Assembly (NCBI RefSeq): GCF_900107235.1
Contig: NZ_FNPF01000009.1
Coordinates: 1 to 64,000 of the forward strand
Reading direction: 5' to 3'
Length of the DNA stretch: 64,000 bases
Source: Citreimonas salinaria
GTDB lineage: Bacteria; Pseudomonadota; Alphaproteobacteria; Rhodobacterales; Rhodobacteraceae
Shown here: positions 36,911 through 47,700 of the stretch, in pieces
Position numbering within the stretch: position 1 is the first letter of the stretch
Layout: every line of letters starts with the position of its first letter
Made by a program: the position numbers and the translations under genes
Notes under the pieces: generated by a model
What the model was told of the DNA's origin: nothing
Seen by the model: only the letters and a program-made list of their open reading frames with translations
Databases searched by the model: none

Positions 36911-36930
36911 GAGTATGGCAGAGCCCGCGG
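36911..36930. repeat. 20-bp direct repeat, copy 1
   Basis: GAGTATGGCAGAGCCCGCGG at 36911-36930, immediately upstream of parE on its 5' side, is repeated without mismatch and in the same direction at 37570-37589. The two copies flank the brnA-like gene. Origin unknown; may be a family of dispersed intergenic elements. Confidence 0.7.
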
Positions 36931-37059
36931 ACGGCGGAAAGGGGCGGGTCACATCCCGTGCACGACGCATGCACAATCCATGCGCACGGCCCGCACAACA
37001 TGCCTTAACCCGGCCGCGGCAGGGTCGGCCCGTCCCGACCACCCACAGGAGCCACCCAA

Positions 37060-37470
37060 ATGCCCCGCCCCAAGCTGACCGAGATGACCAAGACCGAGCG
37101 GCTGAACTTCATGTACGGCGTCGACGCGATGGAGATGGTCGAGCGCGACCTGCTCAACGTCATGTGGACGCACAAGGGCTGTCCGCGCGACTGGCACGCC
37201 ATCGCCGACGACCCGGACCGCCGCGACGGCAAGCGCACGCGCTGCACCGTGGCGTTCGACGCGGACGTGGTGCGGTTCTTCAAGGCGATGGGGCCGGGCT
37301 ACCAGCACCGGATGAACCGGGTGCTGCGCGCTTTCATGCATTTCCGCCTGGCCAAGGTGATCGAGGGGCCGGACACGTCCGACTACATCATGCGCCCCGA
37401 GGAGGTCGAGAAGAAGGCCCGCGAGTCGCGGACCCAATGGGGCGACACCGAGGCGGGGATTATTCGGTGA
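37060..37470 (+). CDS. BrnA-like antitoxin family protein (orphan)
   Basis: A 136-residue protein with an N-terminal helical part (KLTEMTKTERLNFMYGVDAM) and a C-terminal segment AFDADVVRFFKAMGPGYQHR followed by MNRVLRAFMHFRLAKVIEG. That segment is the ribbon-helix-helix-like signature of BrnA/DUF4415 antitoxins (VDADVVEWFRA.G.GYQ.RIN..LR..M). BrnA normally sits after a brnT toxin gene; no BrnT-like gene is adjacent on either side, so this is an orphan, as often in Rhodobacteraceae, and may serve as a plain DNA-binding regulator. Divergent from parE. Confidence 0.78.
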   Translation: MPRPKLTEMTKTERLNFMYGVDAMEMVERDLLNVMWTHKGCPRDWHAIADDPDRRDGKRTRCTVAFDADVVRFFKAMGPGYQHRMNRVLRAFMHFRLAKVIEGPDTSDYIMRPEEVEKKARESRTQWGDTEAGIIR

Positions 37471-37569
37471 GAAGTTGGGGTGGGCCCGCCGGGCAGGGGA
37501 GGCAGCGCACGGCGCGGGGGCGGCAATGGCCAGCGGCGCCGCTCCGCAGGCGCGCCCTGCCGTGGCGCG

Positions 37570-37589
37570 GAGTATGGCAGAGCCCGCGG
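37570..37589. repeat. 20-bp direct repeat, copy 2
   Basis: Second exact copy of GAGTATGGCAGAGCCCGCGG (first at 36911-36930). It lies between the brnA-like gene and the low-GC insert, 22 bases before the GTCCCAC palindrome copy 2. Confidence 0.7.
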
Positions 37590-37610
37590 GTCGGTGAAGG
37601 CCGACAGGGT

Positions 37611-37625
37611 GTCCCACGGTGGGAC
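37611..37625. repeat. Palindrome with GTCCCAC/GTGGGAC core (copy 2)
   Basis: GTCCCAC (37611-37617), G, GTGGGAC (37619-37625): a perfect 7-base inverted repeat sharing its core with the longer palindrome at 34892-34914. It is in the 227-base gap between the brnA-like gene and the low-GC hydrolase insert; nothing else of note is in that gap besides the 20-bp repeat. Confidence 0.7.
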
Positions 37626-37697
37626 GCGTTGCCGGGTGTGGATGACGGTTGCCTCGAAGCCCCAGCGATGTCGACACGCATAGGCAGCTAGCGGAAC

Positions 37698-37853
37698 TTA
37701 CGCGCTTTGCGCCGCTAGTTCTTCTCTGAACGTCAACTCAACTCTGCGAAGCGCCTCTTGGAGTCGCTTATCGTCTGATTTTTCTTGCTCAAGCAACAAC
37801 TTGAGCAATTCCTCCTCAGACACGTGCTTCTTAACACCGCGTTGCCCAACCAT
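37698..37853 (-). CDS. Small charged helical protein next to the proteasome-like gene
   Basis: A 51-residue protein starting at the ATG 37853 (MVGQRGVKKHVSEEELLKLL). A TTG at 37889 would add 12 residues. It is almost entirely charged and helical (EEELLKLLLEQEKSDDKRLQ then EALRRVELTFREELAAQSA), with heptad-like Leu spacing that suggests a coiled coil. I do not recognise it. It lies 37 bases after the stop of the proteasome-like hydrolase gene, same strand and same low-GC composition, so it probably belongs to the same unit. Small size and lack of homology make the call moderate. Confidence 0.55.
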   Translation of the reverse strand: MVGQRGVKKHVSEEELLKLLLEQEKSDDKRLQEALRRVELTFREELAAQSA

Positions 37854-37890
37854 GTTCTGCCCCGTCTCTGATGCGTCCAAGGGTAGCAAG

Positions 37891-39138
37891 CTATCCTAGG
37901 TACTTCAACGCAAATGTGGGGTTAATGGATGCATCAAAATAGTGCTTTCTTTTCACCCAGACAAAGCCGTCTCCCTTGGAGATGACCGCAACGTCAACGG
38001 GCCCGCCAACAGTCTCAAATTGTGGATTCACGCGTTTGTGAATATGCGAAACATTGATCAGCGTTTCAGCAACGCTTCCGAGTTCTGCGATCGGTAAAGC
38101 GGCGATTGCCTGCCGGATTGGCCGGGAATAGTGCTGATCCTTATAGTCTTTCATAGCCTCTCGATAGCTATCCAATCCAGCTATTAACGCCTTAATGGAA
38201 GCCTTCTTGAGCTTTTCCTTTTCTGCTTCATCTGCGTGGGGCAGTTGCTCAATGATTGTTTGGATCGATTTCGCCAGAACCGTCAACGTTTGTGAGTTGG
38301 CTTCCTTCTCATATTGCGGGTTCATGCCGTTTAGAAGCGTCTCCATTACCTCGCTGTCGGCCAGAGGTATTACTTGCCCCTGCGATGTATTGCTCAGTGA
38401 ATGTTCTTCTATTTCCCATCGGCGAACCTTATCAGCAAAGATGCAGTCAACGTAATAGTGTGACAACGAAGGTAGAAAGTCCCGCTCTCCAAAACCCGCG
38501 AAAACGAGGCCAGTATAGCCGCTGGTTTTGTACTTTCTCGAAAACATGGTTTTATACAGCTTTTGGACTAAGCTCTTTGTCCCAGTCGCGTAGCTTTTTC
38601 GATCCCTAAAGATGTGATTTGAGATGTCGTCGAGCAAGCTGCGCGAAGCTCTAACTTCGGAGGCAATCTGGCTGTCTGAGAGACATTCGATGCGGTCTAG
38701 GCTCTCAATCTCCTCTACTCTTTCCTCTAGCTTCTCCTTGAAGTCCTTCTTATTTGTCGAGGAGCTTAGAATTGGAAGGAGTTCGTCCATAAGGTGAAGG
38801 GCAGTGATGAATTGTGTGTCCTGTCGAGGGAAGAGGTCACTATTGCCGTCGAGATAGCCAAAGAAGTCGTCAGCATATTCCGACAGTCGGCCAAACTTTC
38901 TTCTGCCGAGCTGCTCCCTATAGTTCTTTATGACAGTCTCAAGGGGAAGGCCGCCTAATGTTACTGTGTTATAGAGCATCACCCCGACAGGCGCATGCTT
39001 TGACAGGGAGAAAAGCTTGTTCGCAGAATTATAGGTTTTTGTTATCCGCTCATAATTGTGTACATGCTCGACAGTCACAGCGCTATCGGCGGCTAGAGCA
39101 AGGCCAAATTTATTGATAATTATTACTTCTGATGTCAT
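37891..39138 (-). CDS. Proteasome-beta-like Ntn hydrolase, 415 residues, in a low-GC insert
   Basis: The start [20 protein letters not shown] puts a threonine directly after Met. Counting that Thr as residue 1, the strand ends in ALAADSAVT, placing Asp at 17, Ser 18 and Thr 21 exactly as in proteasome beta subunits and HslV. A lysine followed by LFSL (position 40) fits the catalytic Lys33 with a 7-residue insertion, and [14 protein letters not shown] fits the next strand and turn. At 415 residues it is about twice the size of a beta subunit, with a long alpha-helical C-terminal part of unknown kind. GC is far below the neighbours (38641-type lines near 40-50% against about 68%). Its ATG overlaps the thyX stop by 4 bases. 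Substrate, assembly and role are unknown; an N-terminal nucleophile peptidase or amidase is the best reading. Confidence 0.7.
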   Translation of the reverse strand: MTSEVIIINKFGLALAADSAVTVEHVHNYERITKTYNSANKLFSLSKHAPVGVMLYNTVTLGGLPLETVIKNYREQLGRRKFGRLSEYADDFFGYLDGNSDLFPRQDTQFITALHLMDELLPILSSSTNKKDFKEKLEERVEEIESLDRIECLSDSQIASEVRASRSLLDDISNHIFRDRKSYATGTKSLVQKLYKTMFSRKYKTSGYTGLVFAGFGERDFLPSLSHYYVDCIFADKVRRWEIEEHSLSNTSQGQVIPLADSEVMETLLNGMNPQYEKEANSQTLTVLAKSIQTIIEQLPHADEAEKEKLKKASIKALIAGLDSYREAMKDYKDQHYSRPIRQAIAALPIAELGSVAETLINVSHIHKRVNPQFETVGGPVDVAVISKGDGFVWVKRKHYFDASINPTFALKYLG

Positions 39139-40049
39139 TTCCGTTCCCCCAAAACCCCCTGAAACTCCCGCCATTCCCCCTTGGACATGCCGGAGTTCTC
39201 CTGCGTGACCTCCTCACCCTTCAGCATGCGCCGCACGCAATCAAGCGCGCCGGCGGAGAGGGTGGCGCCGCCCATGCGGTAATCTTGATGCGCCTTGTAC
39301 GCGAACGGCACCCAGTCGGCGGTGATCGCGGCGATGGCCTCGGCGTAGACGCGGATCTCGTACTGGGCGTGGCTGTCGGCGCGCAGGCGCAGGAAGTGCA
39401 GCAGGTTGTGCAGGTCGGTCTTCCAGTACCATTGCGTGTAGATGCTGGCGGGCAGGTTCATGCGCGCAAGTTCCCGCGCAAGGCCCTGCTGGCCGGCGGT
39501 GGAGATCATCGCCTCGTAATGGTCGTAGGCGCGGTTGGAATCCTCGCGCAGCCAGTCGAGCACGCGCTGCGCCTCGGCGCCTTCCAGAGCCTCGCCCCGG
39601 CCCTGGTTGTTGGTGGCCGATTGCGCGGCCAGGCTGTCGCGCGCGGGGATGTAGAACTCGCGGTCGAGGATCGAGTAGCGGGCCGAGTATTCGTTCACGT
39701 TCGCGGTGCGGTGGCGGATCCACTGGCGCGCGACGAAGACCGGCAGTTTGACGTGGAGCTTGATCTCGCACATCTCGAAGGGGGTCGAGTGCCAGTGCCG
39801 CATCAGGTAGCGGATCAGCCCTTCGTCGTTGGAGACGGCCTTGGTCCCGCGGCCGTAGCTGACGCGCGCGGCCTGGGTGATGGCGGCATCGTCGCCCATG
39901 TAGTCGACCACGCGGACGAAGCCGTGATCCAGCACCGGGTGCGCGGTGTAGAGGTGTTTCTCCATGCCCGGGGCGGTGGCGCGCAGGGTGGGCTGCGTGT
40001 CCTTGCGGGCCTCGGTGATCTCGGCCTGTTGGTCGGGGCTGAGGGGCAT
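39135..40049 (-). CDS. thyX: FAD-dependent thymidylate synthase
   Basis: A 304-residue flavin-dependent enzyme making dTMP from dUMP with methylene-tetrahydrofolate and NADPH. The ThyX signature is seen as [15 protein letters not shown] (RHRx7S motif), preceded by [20 protein letters not shown] and followed by [19 protein letters not shown] with the substrate-binding region. Start at 40049 with GGAAAGGA upstream; the longer open frame upstream has no such signal. The C-terminal codons form an ATGA overlap with the foreign-looking hydrolase gene, so insertion left thyX intact. Confidence 0.95.
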   Translation of the reverse strand: MPLSPDQQAEITEARKDTQPTLRATAPGMEKHLYTAHPVLDHGFVRVVDYMGDDAAITQAARVSYGRGTKAVSNDEGLIRYLMRHWHSTPFEMCEIKLHVKLPVFVARQWIRHRTANVNEYSARYSILDREFYIPARDSLAAQSATNNQGRGEALEGAEAQRVLDWLREDSNRAYDHYEAMISTAGQQGLARELARMNLPASIYTQWYWKTDLHNLLHFLRLRADSHAQYEIRVYAEAIAAITADWVPFAYKAHQDYRMGGATLSAGALDCVRRMLKGEEVTQENSGMSKGEWREFQGVLGERK

Positions 40050-40194
40050 GGCGAATCCTTTCCGGGCGCGTGAGTCGGGTTCTACCTTATCTTGTGGGGG
40101 CTTTCGGGGAAACGCCGATATGCGGTGTTGCCGCCGGTGGCTCGACAAGCGTGGCGCGGGTGCTAGCCTTGGGCGAAGGCAAAAGGAGAGACCG

Positions 40195-40629
40195 ATGGGT
40201 ATCAAGTATCTGCACACGATGGTCCGGGTGAAGGACCTGGACGCGTCGATCGCGTTCTACAATTTGCTGGGGCTGACCGAGCGGCGCCGGATGGAGAACG
40301 AGAAGGGGCGCTTCACGCTGGTGTTCCTGTGCCCGCCCGAGCAGGCCGACGGGCATCACGACGTCGAGCTGACGTACAACTGGGACGGCGACGAGGGGCT
40401 GCCCAGCGACAGCCGGCATTTCGGGCACCTGGCCTACACCGTGCCGGACATCTACGAGATGTGCGAGACGCTGCAGAAGGCGGGCGTGACGATCAACCGG
40501 CCGCCGCGCGACGGGCACATGGCGTTCGTGCGCTCGCCCGACAACGTGTCGGTCGAGCTGCTGCAGGAGGGCGAGGCGCTGCCGCCGAAGGAGCCCTGGG
40601 CGAGCATGGAGAATACCGGGCATTGGTAG
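40195..40629 (+). CDS. gloA: Lactoylglutathione lyase (glyoxalase I)
   Basis: A 144-residue VOC-fold metalloenzyme detoxifying methylglyoxal as its glutathione hemithioacetal. Seen are [20 protein letters not shown] (metal-ligand His), [28 protein letters not shown] (metal-ligand Glu), [19 protein letters not shown] (second His) and the terminal [15 protein letters not shown] (Glu). Length and motifs match bacterial GloA. AAAAGGAG lies 6 bases before the ATG at 40195. The stop overlaps the start region of the next gene. Confidence 0.95.
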   Translation: MGIKYLHTMVRVKDLDASIAFYNLLGLTERRRMENEKGRFTLVFLCPPEQADGHHDVELTYNWDGDEGLPSDSRHFGHLAYTVPDIYEMCETLQKAGVTINRPPRDGHMAFVRSPDNVSVELLQEGEALPPKEPWASMENTGHW

Positions 40630-41351
40630 GCCTTGGAGGCCTGCCGGCGCGCGCGGGCGCGTGCGCGCTGGCGGGCCTGCTGGCGCTGGCGCCGGGCATG
40701 GCCCTGGCGCAGGAGGATTGCCGGCTGGCGCTGCTGCTGGCGCTGGACGTGTCGTCCTCGGTCGATGAGCGGGAATACGCGTTGCAGCGCGACGGACTGG
40801 CGGCGGCGCTGACCGATCCCGACATCGTGGGCGCGCTGCTGGGGCAGGGCGGGCGCGTCGCGCTGGCGGTCTACGAGTGGAGCGGCCGGCGGCAATCGGT
40901 CGTGGTGCAGGACTGGGTGGTGCTGCGCAGCCGCGCCGACATCGACGCGGTCGCCGACCGGCTGGCGCGCACGCAGCGCAGCTATGCGCGGTTTCCCACG
41001 GCGCTGGGCTATGCGCTGGGCTTCGGGGCGACGATGATGCAGCGCGCGCCCGATTGCGCGCGGCGGGTGATCGACGTGTCGGGCGACGGGATCACCAACG
41101 ACGGGTTCTGGCCGCGCCCGGCCTACCGGAACTTTCCCTTCGAGGGCGTGACGGTGAACGGGCTGGCAGTGCTGGGCGCCGATCCGGACGTGGTGGATCA
41201 CTACGAACACGAATTGCGCCGCGGTCCGGGCAGCTTCGTCGAGACGGCGGAGGGGTACGACGGGTTCCGGGCGGCGATGGTGCGCAAGCTGTACCGCGAG
41301 ATCGAGAACCGCCTGGTGGGCGCGTCGGGCGCGCCGATGCCGCCGGGCTGA
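40623..41351 (+). CDS. Exported DUF1194 (VWA-like) protein
   Basis: About 242 residues. A hydrophobic signal peptide (GACALAGLLALAPGMALAQ) precedes a von Willebrand A-like domain: LALLLALDVSSSVDEREYAL (MIDAS-type DxSxS), FPTALGYALGFGATMM, RRVIDVSGDGITNDGFWPRP and VNGLAVLG. This is the DUF1194 pattern of periplasmic Rhodobacteraceae proteins of unknown function. No ATG or GTG is placed correctly. The TTG at 40623, inside the end of gloA, is the best start, implying translational coupling to gloA. Confidence 0.78.
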   Translation: MVGLGGLPARAGACALAGLLALAPGMALAQEDCRLALLLALDVSSSVDEREYALQRDGLAAALTDPDIVGALLGQGGRVALAVYEWSGRRQSVVVQDWVVLRSRADIDAVADRLARTQRSYARFPTALGYALGFGATMMQRAPDCARRVIDVSGDGITNDGFWPRPAYRNFPFEGVTVNGLAVLGADPDVVDHYEHELRRGPGSFVETAEGYDGFRAAMVRKLYREIENRLVGASGAPMPPG

Positions 41352-41428
41352 GGCCAAGGGCGGATGGTGCGCGGGCTGCGCGATGTGCGGGAGAGGGTCT
41401 GGGTGCGCCGGCCATGGGGCCCCGCGCG

Positions 41429-41447
41429 CGGCTACGTTCTGTAGCCG
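41429..41447. terminator. Hairpin between convergent genes
   Basis: CGGCTAC (41429-41435) and GTAGCCG (41441-41447) form a perfect 7-bp stem with a 5-base loop between the ends of the DUF1194 gene and the MarR gene. No T-run; plausible bidirectional terminator. Confidence 0.45.
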
Positions 41448-41456
41448 TAGGTCGGA

Positions 41457-41954
41457 TCAGTAGATGTAGCGGATCTGATCGGACCAGTAGCGTTCGACGC
41501 GCCGCAGCGCGGTCGTGATCTCGTCCATGCCGTCGAAGGACAGCGCGCCCTTCGATTGCAGGCCGTCGGCGTGGCGTTCGAACAGGCCCGCGACGATCTC
41601 GCGGATCTCGCGGCCCCGCTGGGTCAGGCGGACGCGGACCGACCGGCGATCGATCTCGCACCGCTGGTGGTGCATGTAGCCCATCTCGACCAGCTTCTTG
41701 AGATTATAGGACACGTTCGAACCCTGGTAATAGCCGCGGGTCTTCAACTCGCCGGCCGTCACCTCGTTGTCGCCGATGTTGAACAGCAGCAGCGCCTGAA
41801 CGGCGTTCAGGTCGATGATGCCGAGGCGCTCGAACTCATCCTTGATGACGTCCAGAAGCAGCCGGTGCAGCCGTTCCAGAAGTCCCAGCGATTCAAGATA
41901 GCTGGCCATGAAGCCCTGATCGGTCTCGGGCGCCATGGAGGCATGTATACTCAT
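41457..41954 (-). CDS. MarR-family winged-helix regulator
   Basis: A 165-residue regulator. The winged helix-turn-helix core is around residues 50-120: LGIIDLNAVQALLLFNIGDN, EVTAGELKTRGYYQGSNVSY (recognition helix), NLKKLVEMGYMHHQRCEIDR and RSVRVRLTQRGREIREIVAG (wing). N- and C-terminal helices form the dimer interface. I chose the ATG at 41954 because GGAG lies 7 bases upstream. Ligand unknown. The short palindrome at 42010-42020 could be an autoregulatory operator. Confidence 0.88.
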   Translation of the reverse strand: MSIHASMAPETDQGFMASYLESLGLLERLHRLLLDVIKDEFERLGIIDLNAVQALLLFNIGDNEVTAGELKTRGYYQGSNVSYNLKKLVEMGYMHHQRCEIDRRSVRVRLTQRGREIREIVAGLFERHADGLQSKGALSFDGMDEITTALRRVERYWSDQIRYIY

Positions 41955-42009
41955 AACCATCTCCGCGTTGTGACACTGCGGCGAAGATGTGGCTAAAATA
42001 CCCAACATT

Positions 42010-42020
42010 GCGTTAAACGC
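42010..42020. promoter_or_regulatory. Possible MarR operator
   Basis: GCGTT-A-AACGC is a perfect 11-base palindrome 56 bases upstream of the MarR start codon, followed by another GCGTT half-site and a seven-T run. Autoregulation through such a site is usual for MarR proteins, but the match is short. Confidence 0.25.
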
Positions 42021-42092
42021 GTTGCGTTTTTTTCGAAACAGCGCGCGGTCGGGTGACGGTCGCGCAACGGCTGGGCCGCGCGACAGCGCGAT

Positions 42093-42380
42093 TCAGGGGC
42101 CGAAGGAGGCGACGGCCCGGATGTCGTCGACAAGCGGCGCGAAGCGCGCAGGCGGGTCTATCTGGCCGGAGACCCATTGGTAGAGATCCTGGTCGTTCTC
42201 GTGCAGCAACGCCTCGTAGGTATCGAGCCTTGCTGCGTCCATCTGCGCCAGCCGCGCATCGGCGTAGCGCATCAGTAGGATGTCCATTTCCTTGATGCCG
42301 CGCCGCATCGAGCGCATGTGCAGCCGCTTGAGGCGCGTGGCGCGGTCCTCGGGCGCGATGTTCAGGTTCGCCGTGCTCAT
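42093..42380 (-). CDS. sdhE: FAD assembly factor SdhE
   Basis: A 95-residue protein of the SdhE/SDHAF2 family that promotes covalent flavinylation of succinate dehydrogenase. It shows RLKRLHMRSMRRGIKEMDIL (the conserved RGxxE surface: RRGIKEMD), followed by TYEALLHENDQDLYQWVSG (family ending DxDLxxW). ATG at 42380 has CGGAGAG at good distance; an upstream ATG at 42404 is less likely. The sdh operon itself is not in the window. Confidence 0.9.
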   Translation of the reverse strand: MSTANLNIAPEDRATRLKRLHMRSMRRGIKEMDILLMRYADARLAQMDAARLDTYEALLHENDQDLYQWVSGQIDPPARFAPLVDDIRAVASFGP

Positions 42381-42429
42381 TGCACTCTCCGTGCTGCCTG
42401 TCATGTCCGCGGTCCCGGCCGCGCCGTCG

Positions 42430-42852
42430 CTACTGCGTCGCCAGCATCGCGCGCAGGCGCTTTTCCAGGCGCGAGAGCTTCTCGCTGCCGGCCTGCAGCT
42501 GGATCTTCACCGCGCGGATGTCCAGCAGGATCGCGTTGATGTCCGGTCCCACACTGGCGGAATCATCGGGGGCGGGCAGGCCCTCGCCCTCGCCGGTGAT
42601 CAGCCAGACCATCGACACGCCCAGCAGTCCGGCGGTCATCGACAGCCGGTTGGCGCGCGGCTCGGCCATGTCGTTTTCCCACGATTGCAGGGTCTTGAGC
42701 TTGACGCCCAGGCGCCGCGCGAGGTCGCCCTGCGACATGCCGGCGGCGTCGCGGGCGGCGGCCAGGCGGTCACCGAAGGTGGCCGCGTCGGGGCCGTACC
42801 AGTCGGTCGTGGGGCCGGTCGTGTCCTCGGTGAGGGCGATGTCTGTGCTCAT
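42430..42852 (-). CDS. XRE-family helix-turn-helix regulator
   Basis: A 140-residue protein with a Cro/C1-type helix-turn-helix at about residues 25-80: FGDRLAAARDAAGMSQGDLA, RRLGVKLKTLQSWENDMAEP and RANRLSMTAGLLGVSMVWL. A C-terminal helix (ILLDIRAVKIQLQAGSEKLS...) probably dimerises. Start ATG at 42852 with AAAGGA upstream. It is divergent from aspC, and the gap contains a strong inverted repeat that is its likely operator. Its target is therefore probably itself and perhaps aspC. Confidence 0.88.
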   Translation of the reverse strand: MSTDIALTEDTTGPTTDWYGPDAATFGDRLAAARDAAGMSQGDLARRLGVKLKTLQSWENDMAEPRANRLSMTAGLLGVSMVWLITGEGEGLPAPDDSASVGPDINAILLDIRAVKIQLQAGSEKLSRLEKRLRAMLATQ

Positions 42853-42880
42853 AACAATGTCCTTTGCGCGGCGCGCTTGA

Positions 42881-44535
<1,655 letters not shown>

Positions 44536-44736
44536 GAAAGCGCGGCGGACCGATCTTGGGTTGATCTGATCGCTTCCGACCTCGCGCAGGGCGCGTGCGA
44601 TGTACCGGGCGGGCCACAGCCGGCCGCGCGCAATCACAGTGAATTCCGGAATCCGCCGCACTTTCTGCGCATTTCCCTATCATGGTGGCAGCGCGCAACC
44701 GTAGAACGCGAGCCGCGCAATCGTCAGGAGCGTGCC

Positions 44737-47700
44737 ATGCGCCAGCCGCCGCCCGATGCTCGCATCGCCCGGGAGGGCGAGAGCATTTCCGCCGCCCACG
44801 ACGGCGACATCGCCATCGTGGGGATGGCCGCCCACCTTCCCGGTGCGGCGGACATCGAGAGCTATTGGCGCAACCTCGTGGAAGGCCGCTCGGCCATCGC
44901 GCGGCTGGACGAGGACGCGCTGCGCGCCGCCGGAGAGGACCCGGCGCGGCTGGGCGACCCGGCCTACGTGCCCTTCGCCGCGCCGCTCGACGGCTTCGAC
45001 GAGGTCGACGCCGAGTTCCTCGGCCTGTCGCCGAAAGAGGCGGCGATCATGGACCCGCAGCACCGCCGGTTCCTGGAAACCGCGTGGGAGGCGATGGAGA
45101 ACGCGGGCCACGTGCCGGACGGCTTCGACGGGCGGATCGGCGTCTGGGGCGGCTGCGGAATGGGCAGCTACTTCTACTTCAACCTGTGCAGCAATCCCAA
45201 CCTGGTGGACGGGACGGGGATGTTCCTGCTGCGCCATACGGGCAACGACAAGGATTTCCTGACCACCCGCGTCAGCCATGCCTTCGACCTGACGGGGCCG
45301 TCGGTGAACCTGCAGACGGCGTGCTCGACCTCGCTGGTGGCGGTGCATTACGCGGCGCAGGCGCTGCTGACCGGGGAATGCGACATGGCGCTGGCCGGGG
45401 GCGTGACGATCGAGCTGCCGCAGGGCCGGGGGTATCTGTATCGCGAGAACGAGGTGCTGAGCCCGGACGGCGCCTGCCACGCCTACGATCACCGGGCGCA
45501 GGGGACGGTCTTCGGCTCGGGCGCGGGGGTCGTGGTGCTGCGGCGGCTGGCGGATGCGCTGGCCGACGGCGACCATGTCTGGGCGGTGCTCAAGGGCAGC
45601 GCGGTCAACAACGACGGCGCGCAGAAGGCGGGCTACCTCGCCCCGTCGGTCGAGGGGCAGGCGCGGGCGGTGGCCGAGGCGCTGGCTTTGGCGGGCGTGC
45701 CCGCCGAGACGATCGACTATGTCGAGGGGCACGGCACCGGCACTCGGCTGGGCGACCCGCTGGAGGTGGCGGCGCTGAGCCAGGCGTTCCGCGAGACGTC
45801 CGCCGCGGTGGGGCATTGCCGGATCGGCTCGGTCAAGACGAATATCGGCCACCTGGACACGGCGGCGGGCGTGGCCGGGCTGATCAAGACCGCGCTGGCG
45901 CTGCATCACGCGAAGATTCCGCCCAGCCTAGGGTTCGAACGGCCGAACCCCGCCATCGCCTTCGACGGCTCGCCCTTCCGGGTGGCGGATGCGCTGACAG
46001 ACTGGCCACGCGGCAACCATCCGCGCCGCGCCGGGATCAACAGCCTGGGCGTAGGCGGCACCAACGCCTTCGCGGTTCTGGAGGAGGCGCCGGCGCGTGC
46101 GGCGGCGGCCGAGTCCGACTGGCCGTTCCAGGTCCTGACGGTCTCCGGGCGCAACCGGGCGGCGCTGGAGGACAATGCGGTGCGGCTGGCGGCGCATCTG
46201 CGCGCGCATCCGGAACAGGACCTGGCCGACGTCGCGTTCACGCTGCAACGCGGCCGCCGCGCCTTCGACCGGCGCATGGTCGTCGTCGCCGGCACCCACG
46301 ACGAGGCCGCGCGCCTGCTGGAGGGCGGCGATCCCCGCCGCCTGCATCAGCACCGCGCGCTGGAATCGCCGGACGTGGCGTTCCTGTTCCCCGGCGGCGG
46401 CGCGCAATACGCCGGCATGGCGCGCGACCTCTACGAGACCGAGCCGGTCTTCGCCGAGTGGATGGACCGGGGGCTGGATCACCTCGCCACGCTGACGGAT
46501 GCGGACATCCGCGCGCTGTGGCTGCCCGAACCGGGCGCCGAGGACGCGGCGGACAAGGCGTTGCAGCGCCCGTCGCTGCAGCTGCCGCTCATCATGATCG
46601 TGGAATACGCGCTGGCGCAGATGTGGCGCGGCTGGGGGATCGAGCCGACCGTGCTGGCCGGGCACTCGATGGGCGAGAACGCCGCCGCCTGCGTCGCGGG
46701 CGTGATCGGCTTCGAGGATTGCATCGGTCTGGTGCACCTGCGCGGCATGCTGTTCGACACGGTCGAACCGGGAGGCATGCTGTCGGTGGCGCTGCCGGCG
46801 ACCGAGTTGCGCGCACGGCTGGGCGAGGCGCTGGACCTCGCGTCCGAGAACGCGCCGGGCGTGTCGGTCGCATCCGGGCCGCAGGCGGCGCTGGACGCGC
46901 TGGCCGCGCGGCTGGCCGAGGACGGCGTCGAGTACCGGCGCATCGGCATCGACGTCGCCGCGCACAGCCGGATGCTGGACGGCATCCTCGATCGTTTCGG
47001 CGCCTATCTGCGCGGCATCGCGCTGCACCCGCCGCGCATCCCGCTGGTGTCGAACCGCACCGGCCGGATGATGACCGACGGGCAGGCCACCGATCCGGAT
47101 TACTGGGTGGGCCACCTGCGGAACACGGTGCTGTTCGCGGACTGCATCGAGACGCTGGCGCGCGAGAACCGCGTCTTCCTCGAGGTCGGGCCGGGTGGCG
47201 CGCTGACCGGGCTCGCGCGGCAGAACCCGCGCGTGAGCGCGAACCAGGCGCTGCCCTCGCTGCGTCGTCCCGACGACGTAGTTGCCGATGACCGGCACCT
47301 GCTCGAGGTTCTGGGTCGGCTTGCGGCGCTGGGGGTGGCGATCGACTGGGTGCAGATCTGGGGCCAGGGGCGGGCGCGCGTGCCGCTGCCGACCTACGCG
47401 TTCCAGCGCCAGCGTTATTTCATCGAGCCGGGGCGCGAGGTCGCGGCGCCCGCGCGCCCCGCGCTGGTGCGCGAGGACGACGTTTCGCGCTGGGGCTGGC
47501 GGCCGGTCTGGCGGCCGCAGCCGCTGGCGGTCGACCTCGACCCGGAGGGCAGGGCGCTGGAAGACGCGCGCGAGCCGCAGACCTGGCTGCTGTTCGCCGA
47601 CGAGGCCGGACTGGCCGACGCCGCCGCCGCGCAATTGCGGGCCGAGGGGCATCGCGTGACGTTGGTGTATCCCGGCGATCGCTTCGGAGCGCGCGGCGAC

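Noticed and set aside
37060-37697. Complete BrnT-BrnA toxin-antitoxin pair
   Set aside because: Searched both sides of the brnA-like gene for a BrnT-like frame; none is present, and the low-GC genes do not resemble BrnT.
37891-39138. Classical HslV or 20S proteasome subunit
   Set aside because: The protein is twice the usual size, the lysine is displaced by seven residues, and no HslU or AAA ATPase gene is nearby, so only a fold-level relation is claimed.
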